NCBI GenBank assembly: GCA_010093485.1
Contig: MU001492.1
Coordinates: 832,228 to 896,227, forward strand
Origin: Karstenula rhodostoma CBS 690.94
Lineage: Eukaryota > Ascomycota > Dothideomycetes > Pleosporales > Didymosphaeriaceae
DNA length: 64,000 nt
Direction of reading: 5' to 3'
The position numbers and the translations under genes are program-made. This document shows positions 1 to 11,108 of this stretch, in pieces. The notes under the pieces were generated by a model, which saw only the letters and a program-made list of their open reading frames with translations, did not search any database and was not told where the DNA came from. Each line of letters begins with the position of its first letter. Position 1 is the stretch's first letter.

Positions 1-1356
1 AACGCGACCGATGTAGAACAGGCTCTCATAGACGCCATCCAATTTCGCGTACCGAAGAGTTTAGACGACAAGCATTTCCGCGCCTGTAACGAGGCATACG
101 CTGAAGCCATGGCTTCCGTATACCGCAAATTTTCTGACGATCTCGATGTAGCTACGCTCTACGCAGATGCTCTCATGAACCTCTCCGCTTGGGACCTCTG
201 GGATCTGAAGACCGGTGAGCCTAGACCTGGAGCTCGTACCTTGGACGCCAAGGCAGTCCTCGAGAAGGCATTCGCTCAGGAGGGCGTATACAAACACCCT
301 GGTGTCTTGCACATGTTCATTCATCTGATGGAGATGTCAAAAACCCCTGAAGCTGCCTTGGTCGCTGCCGATCACCTACGCAACCTCTGTCCAGAGGCTG
401 GCCACCTTGTTCACATGGGAAGCCACATCGACGTCCTGGTAGGGGACTATCGATGTGCTGTTGCATCGAATGCAGAGGCGTGTGTCGCTGACGAGAAGTT
501 CTTCTCTAAGCAAGGCGGTGACAATTTCTACACGATCTACCGACTGCATGATTATCACTTCCTTGCATACGCGGCAATGTTTGCAGGGCAATATCATGTT
601 GCCATCGATGCAGTCTCGCGGTTAGAGCTTTCGCTCACCCCAGAACTAGTGGCCAAACTTGCGGACTGGGTCGAGGCTTTTACCAGCATTCGCGTGGAAG
701 TGCTGGTCCGCTTCGGCCGGTGGGATGATCTTATTGCACTTGGGGTGCCGAGAAAGGAAGATCAAGCGCTATATGCGGTGCTGACCGCGATGGTCCACTA
801 CGGCAAAGGCGTAGCATATGCTGCGAAAGGGGACGTGAGAAAGGCCTCGGAAGAGCGTGGGTTGCTTCATGCAGCCGTGGATAGGATCCCACAGTCACGC
901 ATATCCGTTACACCCGTCAACAAAAGCCATACGGTGATGCAGGTTGCAAAGGAGATGCTTGACGGCGAGCTCGAGTATCGCAAAGGCAATTACGAAATCG
1001 CGTTCAAGCATCTCGCGACGGCGGTCGAGCGCGAAGATGATCTCAACTACGCGGAGCCGTGGCCATGGATGATGCCGAGCCGACATGCATACGCTGCTCT
1101 CCTCCTGGAACAGGGTCGCATTCAGGAGGCGGCCAAAGCCTACGCTGCAGATCTTGGGCTGGACGACAGCGTTATCAGGGCTCGACAGCATCCGAACAAC
1201 GTCTGGGCGCTGCAGGGGTACTTTGAGTGCTTGGGGAAGCTAGGCAAGACTGAAGAGGCGAAGATCATAGGGCAGCAATTGAAGATTGCGCAAGCGGTTG
1301 CGGATGTCGATGTGCAATCCAGTTGTTACTGTCGGACCTCGTGCTGCGGAGCCTGA
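1..1356 (+). CDS. TPR-repeat domain protein, 5' truncated by window
   Basis: The frame is open from base 1 with no start needed; the first in-window Met at 109 is internal, so the gene begins upstream. The 451 visible residues are helical and rich in paired-helix repeats, including the segments WDLWDLKTGEP, HPGVLHMFIHLMEMS and HMGSHIDVLVGDY, typical of a tetratricopeptide-type family shared by fungi and bacteria with no assigned reaction. The His-rich conserved stretches (HMFIHLME, HMGSHIDV, LHDYHFLAY) are characteristic of that family. It ends with a Cys-rich tail (SSCYCRTSCCGA). The product is probably a soluble intracellular scaffold protein; this is inference from the repeat type only. 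No intron is visible inside the window. Confidence 0.8.
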   Translation, partial: NATDVEQALIDAIQFRVPKSLDDKHFRACNEAYAEAMASVYRKFSDDLDVATLYADALMNLSAWDLWDLKTGEPRPGARTLDAKAVLEKAFAQEGVYKHPGVLHMFIHLMEMSKTPEAALVAADHLRNLCPEAGHLVHMGSHIDVLVGDYRCAVASNAEACVADEKFFSKQGGDNFYTIYRLHDYHFLAYAAMFAGQYHVAIDAVSRLELSLTPELVAKLADWVEAFTSIRVEVLVRFGRWDDLIALGVPRKEDQALYAVLTAMVHYGKGVAYAAKGDVRKASEERGLLHAAVDRIPQSRISVTPVNKSHTVMQVAKEMLDGELEYRKGNYEIAFKHLATAVEREDDLNYAEPWPWMMPSRHAYAALLLEQGRIQEAAKAYAADLGLDDSVIRARQHPNNVWALQGYFECLGKLGKTEEAKIIGQQLKIAQAVADVDVQSSCYCRTSCCGA

Positions 1357-2462
1357 CAGTAACAGGTCGGTCGGCAGGTCGGGAAGAGGGTCTATGCACC
1401 GGAGACAATCACAAACCAAACTGTTGGGTGTCTAGATCAAACTTTACCATGGTAGAGGCCCTGTCTCCTCAAATGTCGATTGCATCCTTCCCAGCGACGT
1501 GCGAAGCTTATCTACAGAACCGCTGCCGCAGTCGCGCCGCAGCTGGCTCGACAGCAACCGGTTTTCCAAGCAGTTATTACAGCAATCCGTTGAAAACAAC
1601 TATGTATCATGCGAATGTTTTGCGTGCGCTTTGCGCGAGTGATTCGTCGATGCGAAGTAATGCCTCGGTACTGTTGGCTCCACCTTTTTGGACAAGCCTT
1701 CACGCATCAAGCCTGTGGTCCGGCCAGGAACAGATTCACACCCCTTGCCGCTTTCGGACAGACCTGCGTGTCTCACTACTAGCCGTCATCGCCGACCATC
1801 TAGGAGCACATGCCCACTTTTGGAGTCCCCGCGGTTCCTCCCGTGCGTTCGCTGGGGGTTTGGTACCCAACTTGGGCGATAAGTCTTGTGCTCCGCCGAC
1901 CTTGGCCGGCGAGGGCGGCAGCCGGCACCGGTAGATGCATGCGATTCGATCACAAACACCATCGAGAGCTGTGCGCGCGAACAAGATGACCATTCGCGTT
2001 TGACAACTCCCGTCACTGCTCCAGGTACCCTTTTTAGTGCGGGGTTTGACAAGGATCAAAACCAATCCAAAAACACCGCAGAATCCTCCTACTTCGCCTA
2101 CCCAAGTGTGCATACGAATCTGCGTCCTGTCATTACCGAGTCAGGGAAACATCCACATTTTAACCATGAGCCATGCCCAAACAAAGGCACCTTAGCACAC
2201 TATCGGAACTTCGACCGACGTGCGCTTCTCCCGAGTTTCCGGTTCTGGACTGCTCCGTTCAGCCCTGGAACTGTCCATGTCCATGCCATCTGCCAGGGTC
2301 TGACACGTGGAAAGGTGGGCGACAGATGCCGTGACGAAAGCTATACGCGCCAAGCTTAAACTCTCCTTTGACACTTGTTGAATGGTCTACTTCTCTAGCC
2401 TTGCCGCACTCTTTCGACTTTCCTTCCGTCATCTTCTCCGGTTTGGGTGGAGCCTATTCAGC
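1357..2462. other. intergenic, nothing supported
   Basis: About 1.1 kb between the TPR gene and the rhodopsin-domain gene. Several short ORFs overlap on both strands, but none has recognisable protein character or good splice partners. It presumably holds the 3' end of the first gene and the promoter of the second. Confidence 0.5.
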
Positions 2463-3832
2463 ATGTCTGAACAAACCATTCCAAACCGCGGCCCGCAGCT
2501 GGTAGCAGTAAGGACCCCCCATCTTGCTTGAAGTGTGAACGTAGAAGCATGTGAAATACTAATGGACAGCGCAGGTTGGCTCCACATTCGCTTCGTTGGC
2601 ATTTGCTTCAGTGCTTCTCCGAATTTATGTTCGAATCCGTCTTGTGCGAGCCTTTGGGTGGGACGATGCCTTTATGATAGCGGCCTTTCTCTTTCAACTC
2701 ATGTTCACCGTGTCGGCTATCATGGGTGTCCAGTATGGAACAGGGCGGCACATGAGTATGCTCGACCCTGCCGACATTGAAAAAGCGCTGATGGTATGCT
2801 TGGTCTTTCTAATGCAGTCATACATCCTATTAACGCCCTGCAACAGTATTGGTATCTTTGCTACCCTGCCTACTGCTTGGCCATGGTATCAGCAAAGATA
2901 TCCGTCGGCCTTTTCCTCCTCCGCGTTACTGTCCAACCACTCTACCGGCGCATTATATACGGTGTTATGGGCTCGACAGTGGTTACCGGTCTTGTTTTCT
3001 TTTTCGTCTCTGTACTACAATGTAAACCGGTCTCCTTTTTCTGGCAAAAATTCACCGGCAGTGGAACCTGCGTCAATATCGACATCATCATTGGTGTCGC
3101 TTTTTCGTACAGTGGCGTCGCCGCGGTTTGCGACTTCACCTTTGGTTTACTCCCCATCTTCTTAGTATGGAACTTGAACATGGCAAAGAACCAGAAGCTC
3201 ATGTTGATTCCTATCCTGAGTATGGCCTGCGTGTAAGTAAACAATCTTTCCTATTACATGGGGCCCGATTGCTGACCATGGTGCCACACAGTGCGAGTGT
3301 TGCAGTCACCGTCCGCATGGGGTACTTGATGAAGTTCAAGAGCCCCGATTTCCTATGGGATACTCTCGACGTCGCCGTGTGGTCCAACATCGAGCAGGGC
3401 TTGGCCATTACAGCTGGCAGTCTGGCTACCCTCCGCCCCCTCTACCGAGACATCACGAAGCGTCTGTTAGGATGGACCGATGCCGGCACCGGCACCGGCA
3501 CCTTTCCTTCGGAATGCAAGGATTCACGCAGATGGTACCGCACGCCGTCAGTTGATCACAACAAGAGGAGTGGGCCGTTCAGCCTCGTGTCGATAACACG
3601 GGCAGGAGATGAAGAGTCGAGGAGGAGCGCAGAAAGTGATGAGTTCGCGGCCCGAACGGGCAAACCAGCGAGTCCCAAGTTGAGGAATGATCTCGTTGCG
3701 ACGAATCAAGATAACAAAGGGTTCAATTCGTGGAGGATCCAGGTTGGCGATCGAAGCGATGAAGATTTGACGGTTGCTCATGGGATCACAAAACAGACAG
3801 ATGTGTTCTTGGAAAGCCACAACCACCGCTGA
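2463..3832 (+). CDS. rhodopsin-domain integral membrane protein (Pth11-like fungal family)
   Basis: Four exons, 2463-2507, 2575-2793, 2847-3232 and 3292-3832, join without a frame break to 396 residues. Donors are GTAAGG, GTATGC and GTAAGT; acceptors are GCAG, ACAG and ACAG. The N-terminus (NRGPQL, then VRAFGWDDAFM) and the block of about seven hydrophobic helices with the conserved GWDD turn are the signature of the fungal 'rhodopsin' domain family, which includes Pth11-like receptors but lacks the retinal lysine of true opsins. The C-terminal ~130 residues are hydrophilic and Ser/Arg/Asp-rich, presumably cytosolic. There is no CFEM cysteine domain at the N-terminus. The ligand and function are unknown. 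The start was chosen because only ATG 2463 gives a phase-0 join to the conserved second exon. Confidence 0.85.
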
Positions 3833-4010
3833 ATGTAAACAATGGACTATGTGAAAGCGTACTTGTTTTAATGAAATAATCCAATACCTTCTCACCAAAG
3901 GCGGGTGCCGCAAGATACGCTGGTGAAAAGTGTCCAAGATATAGGATCCAGGCGATCTCTCTATGCGGATTCAATACAGCCGTTCTTTGGGCTGACATTG
4001 AGACCAGCAC

Positions 4011-6306
4011 ATGACGCGAAACCGCCGTGCTATGTATAGTCAACTGCAGAGCGTACGTAGCACCCACGCGACAGATAACATGCTAACTTATATATAGTTC
4101 GCGAACGGCCTCGATGGCACCGACGACCGCAAGAGGGCTGACCGCAGCCAGCAACGTCGCCTTCGCGACCGCGACCGCGACCGTGATGACCGTGATGGCG
4201 AGGATCAGTCGGACGAGGAGGAAGACACAGGGCCAATTGATGACGCGGGTCTCGAGCAAGACACAGCAAAGTACGACCCAGACGCCGGTGTCTACAGAAT
4301 GGTTGCCATGCGATACACCAAACGTGTCCCATCATTCCCCACTGGGTGACGAAGGTCGCGGTGCTCCTGTCTGGGGGGGACACCACTCCTTTGGCGTACA
4401 TCCAAGAGTTGCCGCTGTGGAACAATTCGGCATTCACTTCCCCATAAGCCTCACAAACATTTCCGATCAACATTACCTCGCCTCTCTACGCATCGATTAC
4501 TAGTATTCCTGAGCTTGCGCGAAGCCTCAACAACATCAAACATATCGATGAGGAACTTGTCCGCGCCACAATCGAGGAGCCTGATGGCATCTATGATGCA
4601 GGTGCCTACATCCGCAGGCCCGCGTCAGCGACAGGGTACGGACAAATTCAGACTATACTGGAGCTTTCCAAGGTGCTGTACAAGTGTCCGGGGAGTGAGG
4701 GGTACAGGGGCACTGAACCTTCGCTTTATCGCCCCGATTTCAACCGCACGAGGCACGCATCCAAAGAGGATGAAGAAGACGTGAAGCTTGACTGGGTATC
4801 TGTCTACATGAAGGCTTTGAAAAAGATGATATACATTATCTGCCACGCACTTCTTGGGGTTGACAAGAATCTCTACCGCATTGACCGGGAGCAATAGACC
4901 TGCAGCAAGGATAACAGGTTTGACAGGAGGGTAAAAGGAATTCGACCATGTGCCCTTCAGTAACATGAATTTAGCAGTACAGGAAATGTTCGCCGGTTGA
5001 CCTGTCATGTGTATCACGGACGTGGTTCCGCTGTTCCGCTGCCGCATCAAGTTCCATGGAGCACCAGCACTTGCGGACATCGCCGAAGACGCACCCTTTA
5101 CACCTCGGCAGTATGCGAGTACATGTTTGGTGAAAGCTCCGCTGCAGCCTGGTGATGCCCTTGACTGGCATAACCTCACAGACGGCGCATGCTTCTCGCG
5201 CAATAGATACGCAACTCGCCGTCGCAAGTGTAGAAGGATTCTGTCCTTCTCACGCCTGGATCTGGTCCTTGCTTTTCTCAAACGCCATCTCGCCATCGCT
5301 AACTGGATGTATGGTATTCCTACTACAACGCCGTTTGGTCGCCTTTACAACGATGACTTTCTTGTTACACCTCGACCAGTACCCGAAGAAATTCTGGATC
5401 GAGAAAACTTCGCCTACATCAATCTACGAGAGAGCTGTAGAGTTTTCAACTACTGTTGCGAAGAGCAGATGCCTGACTAGCAGGGGGGCAGGACTAACAG
5501 GTTTGGAGGGTGTGAATACCACGAATGCCGGCTCCAATGGGTCCCGGAGGTTGGTTGGGCGACAGCGCTGAGATCGACAATATTCCCGATACACGACAAC
5601 CTCCTGTTCCGGTGGCGAGAAAAGGCAGATATGTCCCCCAAACACCTAGCAGAGCTGCGTGTCTATATCGGACTTCTCCAGCGATGCATCTTCCTTGTTG
5701 TTGTGGATGCTGAATTCTGGCAGGCCGGCCCGAATGAGTTCAGTGACACAGCAGACTGGCTTTGTTGTCGTTGACCAGCAAAACCACACAACAAAGGAGT
5801 TCCTGGCGAACTGGTCATATGGTATGACATGCGCCCAGCTTATCAAGTATCTGCAAGACCTCCTACCAGCAATCCACCCATTCCAAATGCATATGCTCGA
5901 GGGAGTAACGCACAGGATCCACGGACAGAGCACGGCGGGTGGTCTGTCCTGCAAGTCAATCAAGCAGAGCCTAGAGCAGCTTGGCGTACATGAGGATACC
6001 CTGATGGTTAATTGGGGAATAACGCGTGCCGATGCCGATGCCGATGCCCTCGCCAGGATATGGAAGGCGGACGACGCTATTTTGAGGCATACTGAGGACA
6101 TCAGACCATATCCCTTTGCGACTATCAATCTTGCGCGGATCTTCATGTTGACGTCCAATATCCCAGTCTTCAGGTTGGAGGCCGCTTTTCTCTTCACAAC
6201 AGGACATTTTGGGCGCGACATTGCATGGAATAACGGACTGGAGGACGCACGGATTGAAGCGGAGATTCTGCAGATGTTCATGGAGGCTATGGGTCGCTGG
6301 TTGTGA
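4011..6306 (+). pseudogene. decayed multi-exon gene, family not recognised
   Basis: A clean start exon (4011-4052) is followed by a 45-nt intron (GTACGT...GCTAAC...TATATAG, 4053-4097) and then an acidic/basic low-complexity stretch rich in RDRDRD and DEEED. Coding-like sequence continues but changes frame and is interrupted. One frame runs 4319-4897 with TAA at 4445-4447. A second runs about 4898-5772 with TAA 4932, TGA 4998 and TAG 5478. A third runs about 5765-6306 to a natural-looking end. Within each frame the protein is non-repetitive with balanced composition (for example IPELARSLNNIKHIDEELV, HLAELRVYIGLLQRC, GMTCAQLIKYLQDLL). Some breaks could be missed introns, but few GT..AG pairs fix them, and CAA/CGA/CAG to stop changes explain the interruptions more simply. 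I do not recognise the family. Confidence 0.5.
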
Positions 6307-6867
6307 TGGTTGCATGTGCTCGAGGCTGCCCAAGCTTGGTGGTTGGCTTCTATCGAGACATGCGTATTTGTTCTTTTGCTTTTCACCTTGTATCTTTCGC
6401 CTTTCATCTTTCATTTTTCATCTTTCACCTTCACCTCGACTTAGCGTGATTGCGACGTCAGCTGACTTCCTCTTTCACTTTGTATTGTTCTAATCCCGGT
6501 GTCCTATCACAACACCTCCCTCCTATCTCCCCAGCTCTACCAGCGCGCAGCTGCCTCCTAACACCCTCCTCACACGTCGTTTCTACCGCTGTACTACGCT
6601 TCCAGCGGATAGTTGTCCCTCCCTCCTTAAGTTATCCTCTATCCTGCGTCGTCATGGGACAGTACCTGTACACCTTTTTCGGGACAGCAACAACGGTCGC
6701 AACAGTGTAAGTGCGATAGCAATGAAGACTGCCGCTGTATATTAACATGAGACCTCCATCGTCCACCCTTATACCATTACCATCAATCTCGCGTTTTTTG
6801 GTAGATTTGTATCAAATCAGACCCATTAGACTACAGCAGCAACGTCTTGATCGCGGTAGATTACACG
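6307..6867. other. intergenic, pyrimidine-rich, convergent gene ends
   Basis: This lies between the decayed gene and the convergent OSBP gene. It is pyrimidine-rich around 6370-6480. A possible micro-exon starts with ATG 6654, encodes about 18 residues (MGQYLYTFFGTATTVATV) and ends in a GTAAGT donor, but I could not find a convincing following exon. Confidence 0.3.
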
Positions 6868-8334
6868 TCAGTGTGGAGCTGACTGGTACTTGGCTCGAAG
6901 CATCGCTTCGACCTGCGTGTCCTGGATCTCTTCTGGGGATATGCCAATCTTTCTATCAGGTGTCACCTGTTCCTGTGAATCTCCTGTCTCGTTTTCGAGT
7001 TTCAACGGTTGTATGCCTCCTGTCGACTCTGGGGAAGTACTAGCAACAGCGAACTGCTCGCTGTGCAGTTGCTGTTCCGCTTTTGGAATGTCCTGTCCGC
7101 TTCCAAGGTCTTTTACCTGGTTCTCAGCATCGATGACCTCATTTTTGCACACCTGACCTGTCGGAAGAAGATCGCCACGGTACGGCTTCTTCACGTTCAC
7201 AATAGCATCGCTGTCGATCTTCCAGATTCCTCCTTCAGGATCAACAGTAAAGGAGTCCTTGTCGGCTGCATATAGCTTTTCGAAGATAGGGTCGTTGTCT
7301 TGTCTCCGGAAGAACAATCTCTGCCATTGCTCGCCACGCGCATCCTCGTCTCGACGCATCTGTCGCTGACCCTCTTCAACAATAGATTTAGCATCGGCGG
7401 TACCTTTCATGTCACCCTTTCGCAGTGCGTCAACCACACCGCCCCATGCTCTTCGAGATTCCCAGGGATCTTGCTCGGAGCGGTCCACTACTGTGATAGG
7501 TACCGACCTTTGAGCACCAACATCAAATCGTTCTATTTCCTCTCCAGATCTTGCATCTTGTATACTATACTGACCATTCCAGGAACCTTTCGCAGTGTAC
7601 ATTTCAACTGCTGGCGCGGCCGTCCTGAAAGTTCGCGCTTCGAAGCCATTCTTGCTGCCGCTCCCGAATCCTAGTAAAGTCTTTCCCTCAAACTTGATCT
7701 CCGAAACAATACCACTGGACGATATGATGCTGTAGCTCGATACCAATTCCGGATATGGAGTCCCACTCACGATGCCTTTGACTTTTACATTGGGCACAGG
7801 GATTAGATAATCCTCTTCGTACTCATCAATGTGCAAGATTGCATATCCTTTTTGCTTGATGCTTACACTGCCTGAGAATGTGATCTCCTGCTGGGTGAAG
7901 CCCTCCGCTCTAATGCCGCGCTGATCATTCCACAGGTGGCACGCCGTCACCGGAGGATGGTGGCTCACTTGCTCAGAGACCAGCCTAGTTTCACCAGATT
8001 CGTCCTTCCAGCTCCCCAAGAACAACTCCCCGAGGAATGCATTCAGGGGTTTCTTTACTCCATCTTCTTCCCTTCGACTTGCATACTGCTGGTTTCTCAG
8101 CGAGCCGAGGAACCATTTCAGAACCAGCAACGCTCTTTTTTCCGGGTCTTTCTCTAGCGCTGGTGCAACGAACAATGATGGATGGTCAGCCCAGTATTGT
8201 GGTAATTCGACGGTTGAGAACTCGCCCAGAACAAATGGTGGTGCCGTGATGTTGCTGAGATCGCCTTGGATTGTAGCTATGGAAGCCAGAAACTCCTTCA
8301 ACGTGGACCGGTTCGACGTGATAGAATTCGACAT
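6868..8334 (-). CDS. oxysterol-binding protein homologue (Kes1/Osh4 type)
   Basis: Single-exon 488-residue protein. It carries the family fingerprint EQVSHHPP (residues 121-128), the lid/phosphoinositide-binding run KKPLNAFLGELF near residue 94 and the downstream EYLVPVP-like strand region (EDYLIPVPNVKVKG). There is no PH domain, ankyrin repeat or FFAT region, so it is the short Kes1/Osh4 class. These proteins exchange sterol and PI4P between ER and Golgi or plasma membranes by holding one lipid in a beta-barrel. The C-terminal ~60 residues after the core are polar and end in QVEAMLRAKYQSAPH. ATG 8334 sits right before the conserved SNRSTLKEFLASIATIQGDLS helix, which supports the start. Confidence 0.93.
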   Translation of the reverse strand: MSNSITSNRSTLKEFLASIATIQGDLSNITAPPFVLGEFSTVELPQYWADHPSLFVAPALEKDPEKRALLVLKWFLGSLRNQQYASRREEDGVKKPLNAFLGELFLGSWKDESGETRLVSEQVSHHPPVTACHLWNDQRGIRAEGFTQQEITFSGSVSIKQKGYAILHIDEYEEDYLIPVPNVKVKGIVSGTPYPELVSSYSIISSSGIVSEIKFEGKTLLGFGSGSKNGFEARTFRTAAPAVEMYTAKGSWNGQYSIQDARSGEEIERFDVGAQRSVPITVVDRSEQDPWESRRAWGGVVDALRKGDMKGTADAKSIVEEGQRQMRRDEDARGEQWQRLFFRRQDNDPIFEKLYAADKDSFTVDPEGGIWKIDSDAIVNVKKPYRGDLLPTGQVCKNEVIDAENQVKDLGSGQDIPKAEQQLHSEQFAVASTSPESTGGIQPLKLENETGDSQEQVTPDRKIGISPEEIQDTQVEAMLRAKYQSAPH

Positions 8335-9016
8335 TTTCGTGTTTGATATTCAAGAAAATTATGCTGAGGGTGTGTCAATTGTGGGTGAGCGTACACTGGT
8401 CTTTGTCGAACGTGCAACGCTAGCGCTGGAGTCATGACGTCGCTGGATTACTTCGCGCGAGGCGCAGCATCGATCCACACAGCATAGACCTTCATTTACG
8501 TTATGCTTTGTTGGAGACGCTGTGTGTTTTTTTTCATGAAGATCTCCCCAAATTTGCATGATTTCTGCTACTCTGATCGAGGGTTCCTGATGCTGAGCAT
8601 GCGCTATGTAATCCCACTGCCGGAAATGTTCGTGCCCTTTGATTGGTGTAGTGATTAGATTGGATTTAGAGGGACATGGAGGTACATGATAATGATCGAT
8701 AGTATCGGATCAAGATTTCGTGGGGTTGGTCCGGGAAGTATGGGGACTCAACTGGGACTGTGTCAGGCCGAGCGACTGGAGAAACCCTACCAAAATGCAC
8801 ATGTCACACCATGTAGACAGAAAACCAGTGAACGAATCGCATCAATGTACATTTTCATATAGAGCCAAATGCGGTTGTTCCAAAACACCAAGCCCAAGAC
8901 CAGAAAGCTCCCAATAATCCACAGTAGCTTCCATTTTGGATACAGTGCCCGAATTCGTCACACTATAACACCTCACAATCTATAATCGGCCTGCCGTGCA
9001 GCACACAGTATACAAG
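8335..9016. other. intergenic, promoter side of OSBP gene
   Basis: About 680 bp containing the presumed 5' region of the OSBP gene. I see no other gene, repeat or RNA. Confidence 0.4.
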
Positions 9017-9306
9017 ATGTCCGACTATGGTATGCAGACTGCCTGGGACTCCAAAGGCAAATCGGCAATGAAGCACGAAGAAGTCATAGCCGCATGCAGT
9101 AAAGAGCTGCAAGACAACCCGGACTAGCTTAGCAGAAAGTTGAGGAGTATGACTGACGGTACAAAGATGAACGAGTTCCCCCGTGGCATGAAGGCCTATT
9201 GAACAAGATGAAGGGCAAGAAGCACAGTGAGAAGGAAGGAGGCCAGGCTGGGTCGAAGAAACGAAAGTGGCAGGAAGAAGAGAAGGCAGCATTCGGTCCG
9301 AAGTAA
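9017..9306 (+). pseudogene. small decayed gene (~95 codons)
   Basis: ATG 9017 opens a polar, helix-like reading (MSDYGMQTAW..., then HEEVIAACSKELQDNPD) that hits TAG at 9125-9127. The reading continues in the +1-shifted frame from 9127 as A-stop-QKVEEYD-stop-RYKDERVPPWHEGLLNKMKGKK and runs to TAA 9304-9306 with a Lys-rich, probably nuclear tail (SKKRKWQEEEKAAFGPK). The two halves fit together as one small protein with a frameshift and nonsense codons (TAG 9130, TGA 9154). No GT..AG intron removes them: the only GT upstream would delete the clearly coding middle. The family was not recognised. A long antisense ORF over the same bases looks like a shadow. Confidence 0.5.
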
Positions 9307-9930
9307 CGGCAGATAGGCAGCATAGGAGGCGTCTTCCCGGGTCTACATTTGGATGGCAATTACAGCGTAGTATTATCAACTCTCGCGGCCGAATCTCTTG
9401 TCCTTGCGGCCATTGTCCGCAAGCTTCCGGGTTGTGAAGGAAGAACGAGTCAATGAAAAACGGCGTTGCCCACAGATCCGCCGAACACATGCCAGGTACC
9501 AAAGAAAAAAGCTGGGAATGGATATGGTAGTGTCTTAGCCAGCCGCGATAGTTAGCAAACAAATGCTGTAGGCCCTTGGCAGCGTGTCTCGGGCGGCGAT
9601 CGCCACTGATAACGATTCGTTATCACCAAAACCACACGTCTGGCTTTACCTAACCCGCGATACCATGATGCTGGCCGCCTGCTACTGGCGCTGTTTGCTG
9701 TCATGACGAGCGCGCTCGTGCGCCGTCGGTGAATATTGGTGATGATGCTGCCGAGAAGGACGAGATAAGCGACCAGGCCGGTGCTTACCCCAGCCCGGCC
9801 TGTAGTGCTAGTCTCCGTTGCGTGTGATGATTTCAAGCTTCAGTGCGAGGTATAAAAAGAGGCATCCGGGAATGTGAATTGGCATCGCTGTTCCGTAGTG
9901 ACTTCTCCAATCACTTGTATATTGGTCAAG
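9307..9930. other. intergenic, asparaginase promoter
   Basis: About 620 bp upstream of the asparaginase gene, with a TATA element near its end (listed separately). I see nothing else supportable. Confidence 0.4.
9851..9860 (+). promoter_or_regulatory. TATA box of the asparaginase gene
   Basis: A TATAAAAAGA element lies 71 bp upstream of the predicted ATG at 9931. That spacing fits a transcription start 30-40 bp before the start codon, and such strong TATA elements are typical of regulated secreted-enzyme genes. Confidence 0.6.
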
Positions 9931-11108
9931 ATGAGGTTTTTCGCCCTTCACCTTCCTGCCTTCGCGGCCCTGGCCTTAGCCTCTCCTGTCCATCCACCAA
10001 GGACACCTGCAGCAGTGGCGTCACATGCTCTCTTTGTCCGACAAGACATTCAGACGGCAATCAATGCTTCTCTCCCCAACGTTACCATCTTTGCAACGGG
10101 CGGCACCATCGCGTCACAAGGCTCCAGCAGCACCCAAACCGTTGGCTACCAGGTTGGCCTGGGCGTCCAACAGCTCGTGGACGCCGTGCCCGAAATTTTG
10201 AACATCTCGAACATAGCTGGATACCAGATCAGCAATGTCGACTCTGGCAGTGTCAACCAGACGATACTGCTCAAGCTGGCGCACCAAATCAATGCCGAGT
10301 TGGCCAAGGACGACGTCAGTGGAGTTGTTGTCACCCACGGGACGGATACTCTCGAAGAGACGGCATTTTTCTTGCAATTAGCCGTGAACTCGACCAAGCC
10401 CGTCATTGTTGTTGGCGCAATGAGGCCAGCGACTGCGCTGAGTGCCGATGGACCGTTGAACTTGCTGCAAGCTGTTACGCTGGCTGCTAGCGAGAACGCA
10501 AAAGGCCGCGGGACCATGATCACGCTGAACGAGTAAGTTGCGCCTGCCACTGCATCCACACATTGTCCGAGCTAACGATACGCAGTCGCATTGGATCTGC
10601 TTTCTACACAACCAAGAACAATGCAAACTCCCTCGACACCTTCTTTAGCACCGAAGCCGGTCAACTTGGATTCTTCGTCAACCAGATTCCCTACTTTTAT
10701 TTCGCCCCATCCGCGCCGATTGGTCTCACCCATTTCGACCTCGCTAATGCAACCTCTCTTGCCCATGTAGACATTCTGTATGCGCATCAAGACATGGATC
10801 CCGCTCTTTTCAACGCATCGTATGCCGCTGGCGCCGAGGGTCTCGTGTTTGCGGGTGTAGGTGCAGGTGGCATCTCCGCGAAAGCGAGAGAGGCTGCTGA
10901 GGGTCTGTTCAACGCTACTGGTATCCCAATCGTGGCGAGCCACAGGAGTGTGGATGGTTTTGTACCGAGCGCAGATATGGGCTTTGCCATTGCTGCTGGC
11001 TTCTACAATCCTCAGAAGGCGCGGGTATTGCTACAGCTTGCCCTCACGATGGATTACGATCATGATGAGATCAAGGATCTCTTTGCCCTGGGCTATCCCA
11101 AACCATGA
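9931..11108 (+). CDS. secreted type II-like L-asparaginase
   Basis: Two exons (9931-10532 and 10586-11108) with a 53-nt intron (GTAAGT...GCTAAC...GCAG) encode 374 residues. It hydrolyses L-asparagine to aspartate and ammonia. Residues 1-18 form a signal peptide ([18 protein letters not shown]), followed by a short propeptide. The two catalytic-triad signatures are intact: TGGTIAS at 56-62 (nucleophile Thr about 59) and THGTDT at 135-140 (Thr138, Asp139). The SADGPLNLL and [12 protein letters not shown] segments and the terminal [18 protein letters not shown] match the asparaginase/glutaminase fold. Several N-glycosylation sequons (NAS, NVT, NIS, NQT, NST) fit an extracellular product. Its likely role is nitrogen scavenging outside the cell. 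The neighbouring downstream gene also encodes a secreted hydrolase. Confidence 0.95.

Noticed and set aside
1323..2359. Overlapping plus-strand ORFs of 203 and 157 codons
   Set aside because: Compositionally random, mutually overlapping, no splice logic.
6654..6710. Micro-exon MGQYLYTFFGTATTVATV with GTAAGT donor
   Set aside because: No acceptor and following exon that continue a plausible protein were found; kept only as a note in the intergenic entry.
8963..9562. 199-codon minus-strand ORF over the small decayed gene
   Set aside because: Cys/Phe/His-rich, no domain character; the opposite strand has the coherent protein-like reading.
9843..10490. 215-codon ORF in another frame over the asparaginase
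   Set aside because: Out-of-frame shadow of a gene with intact catalytic motifs.
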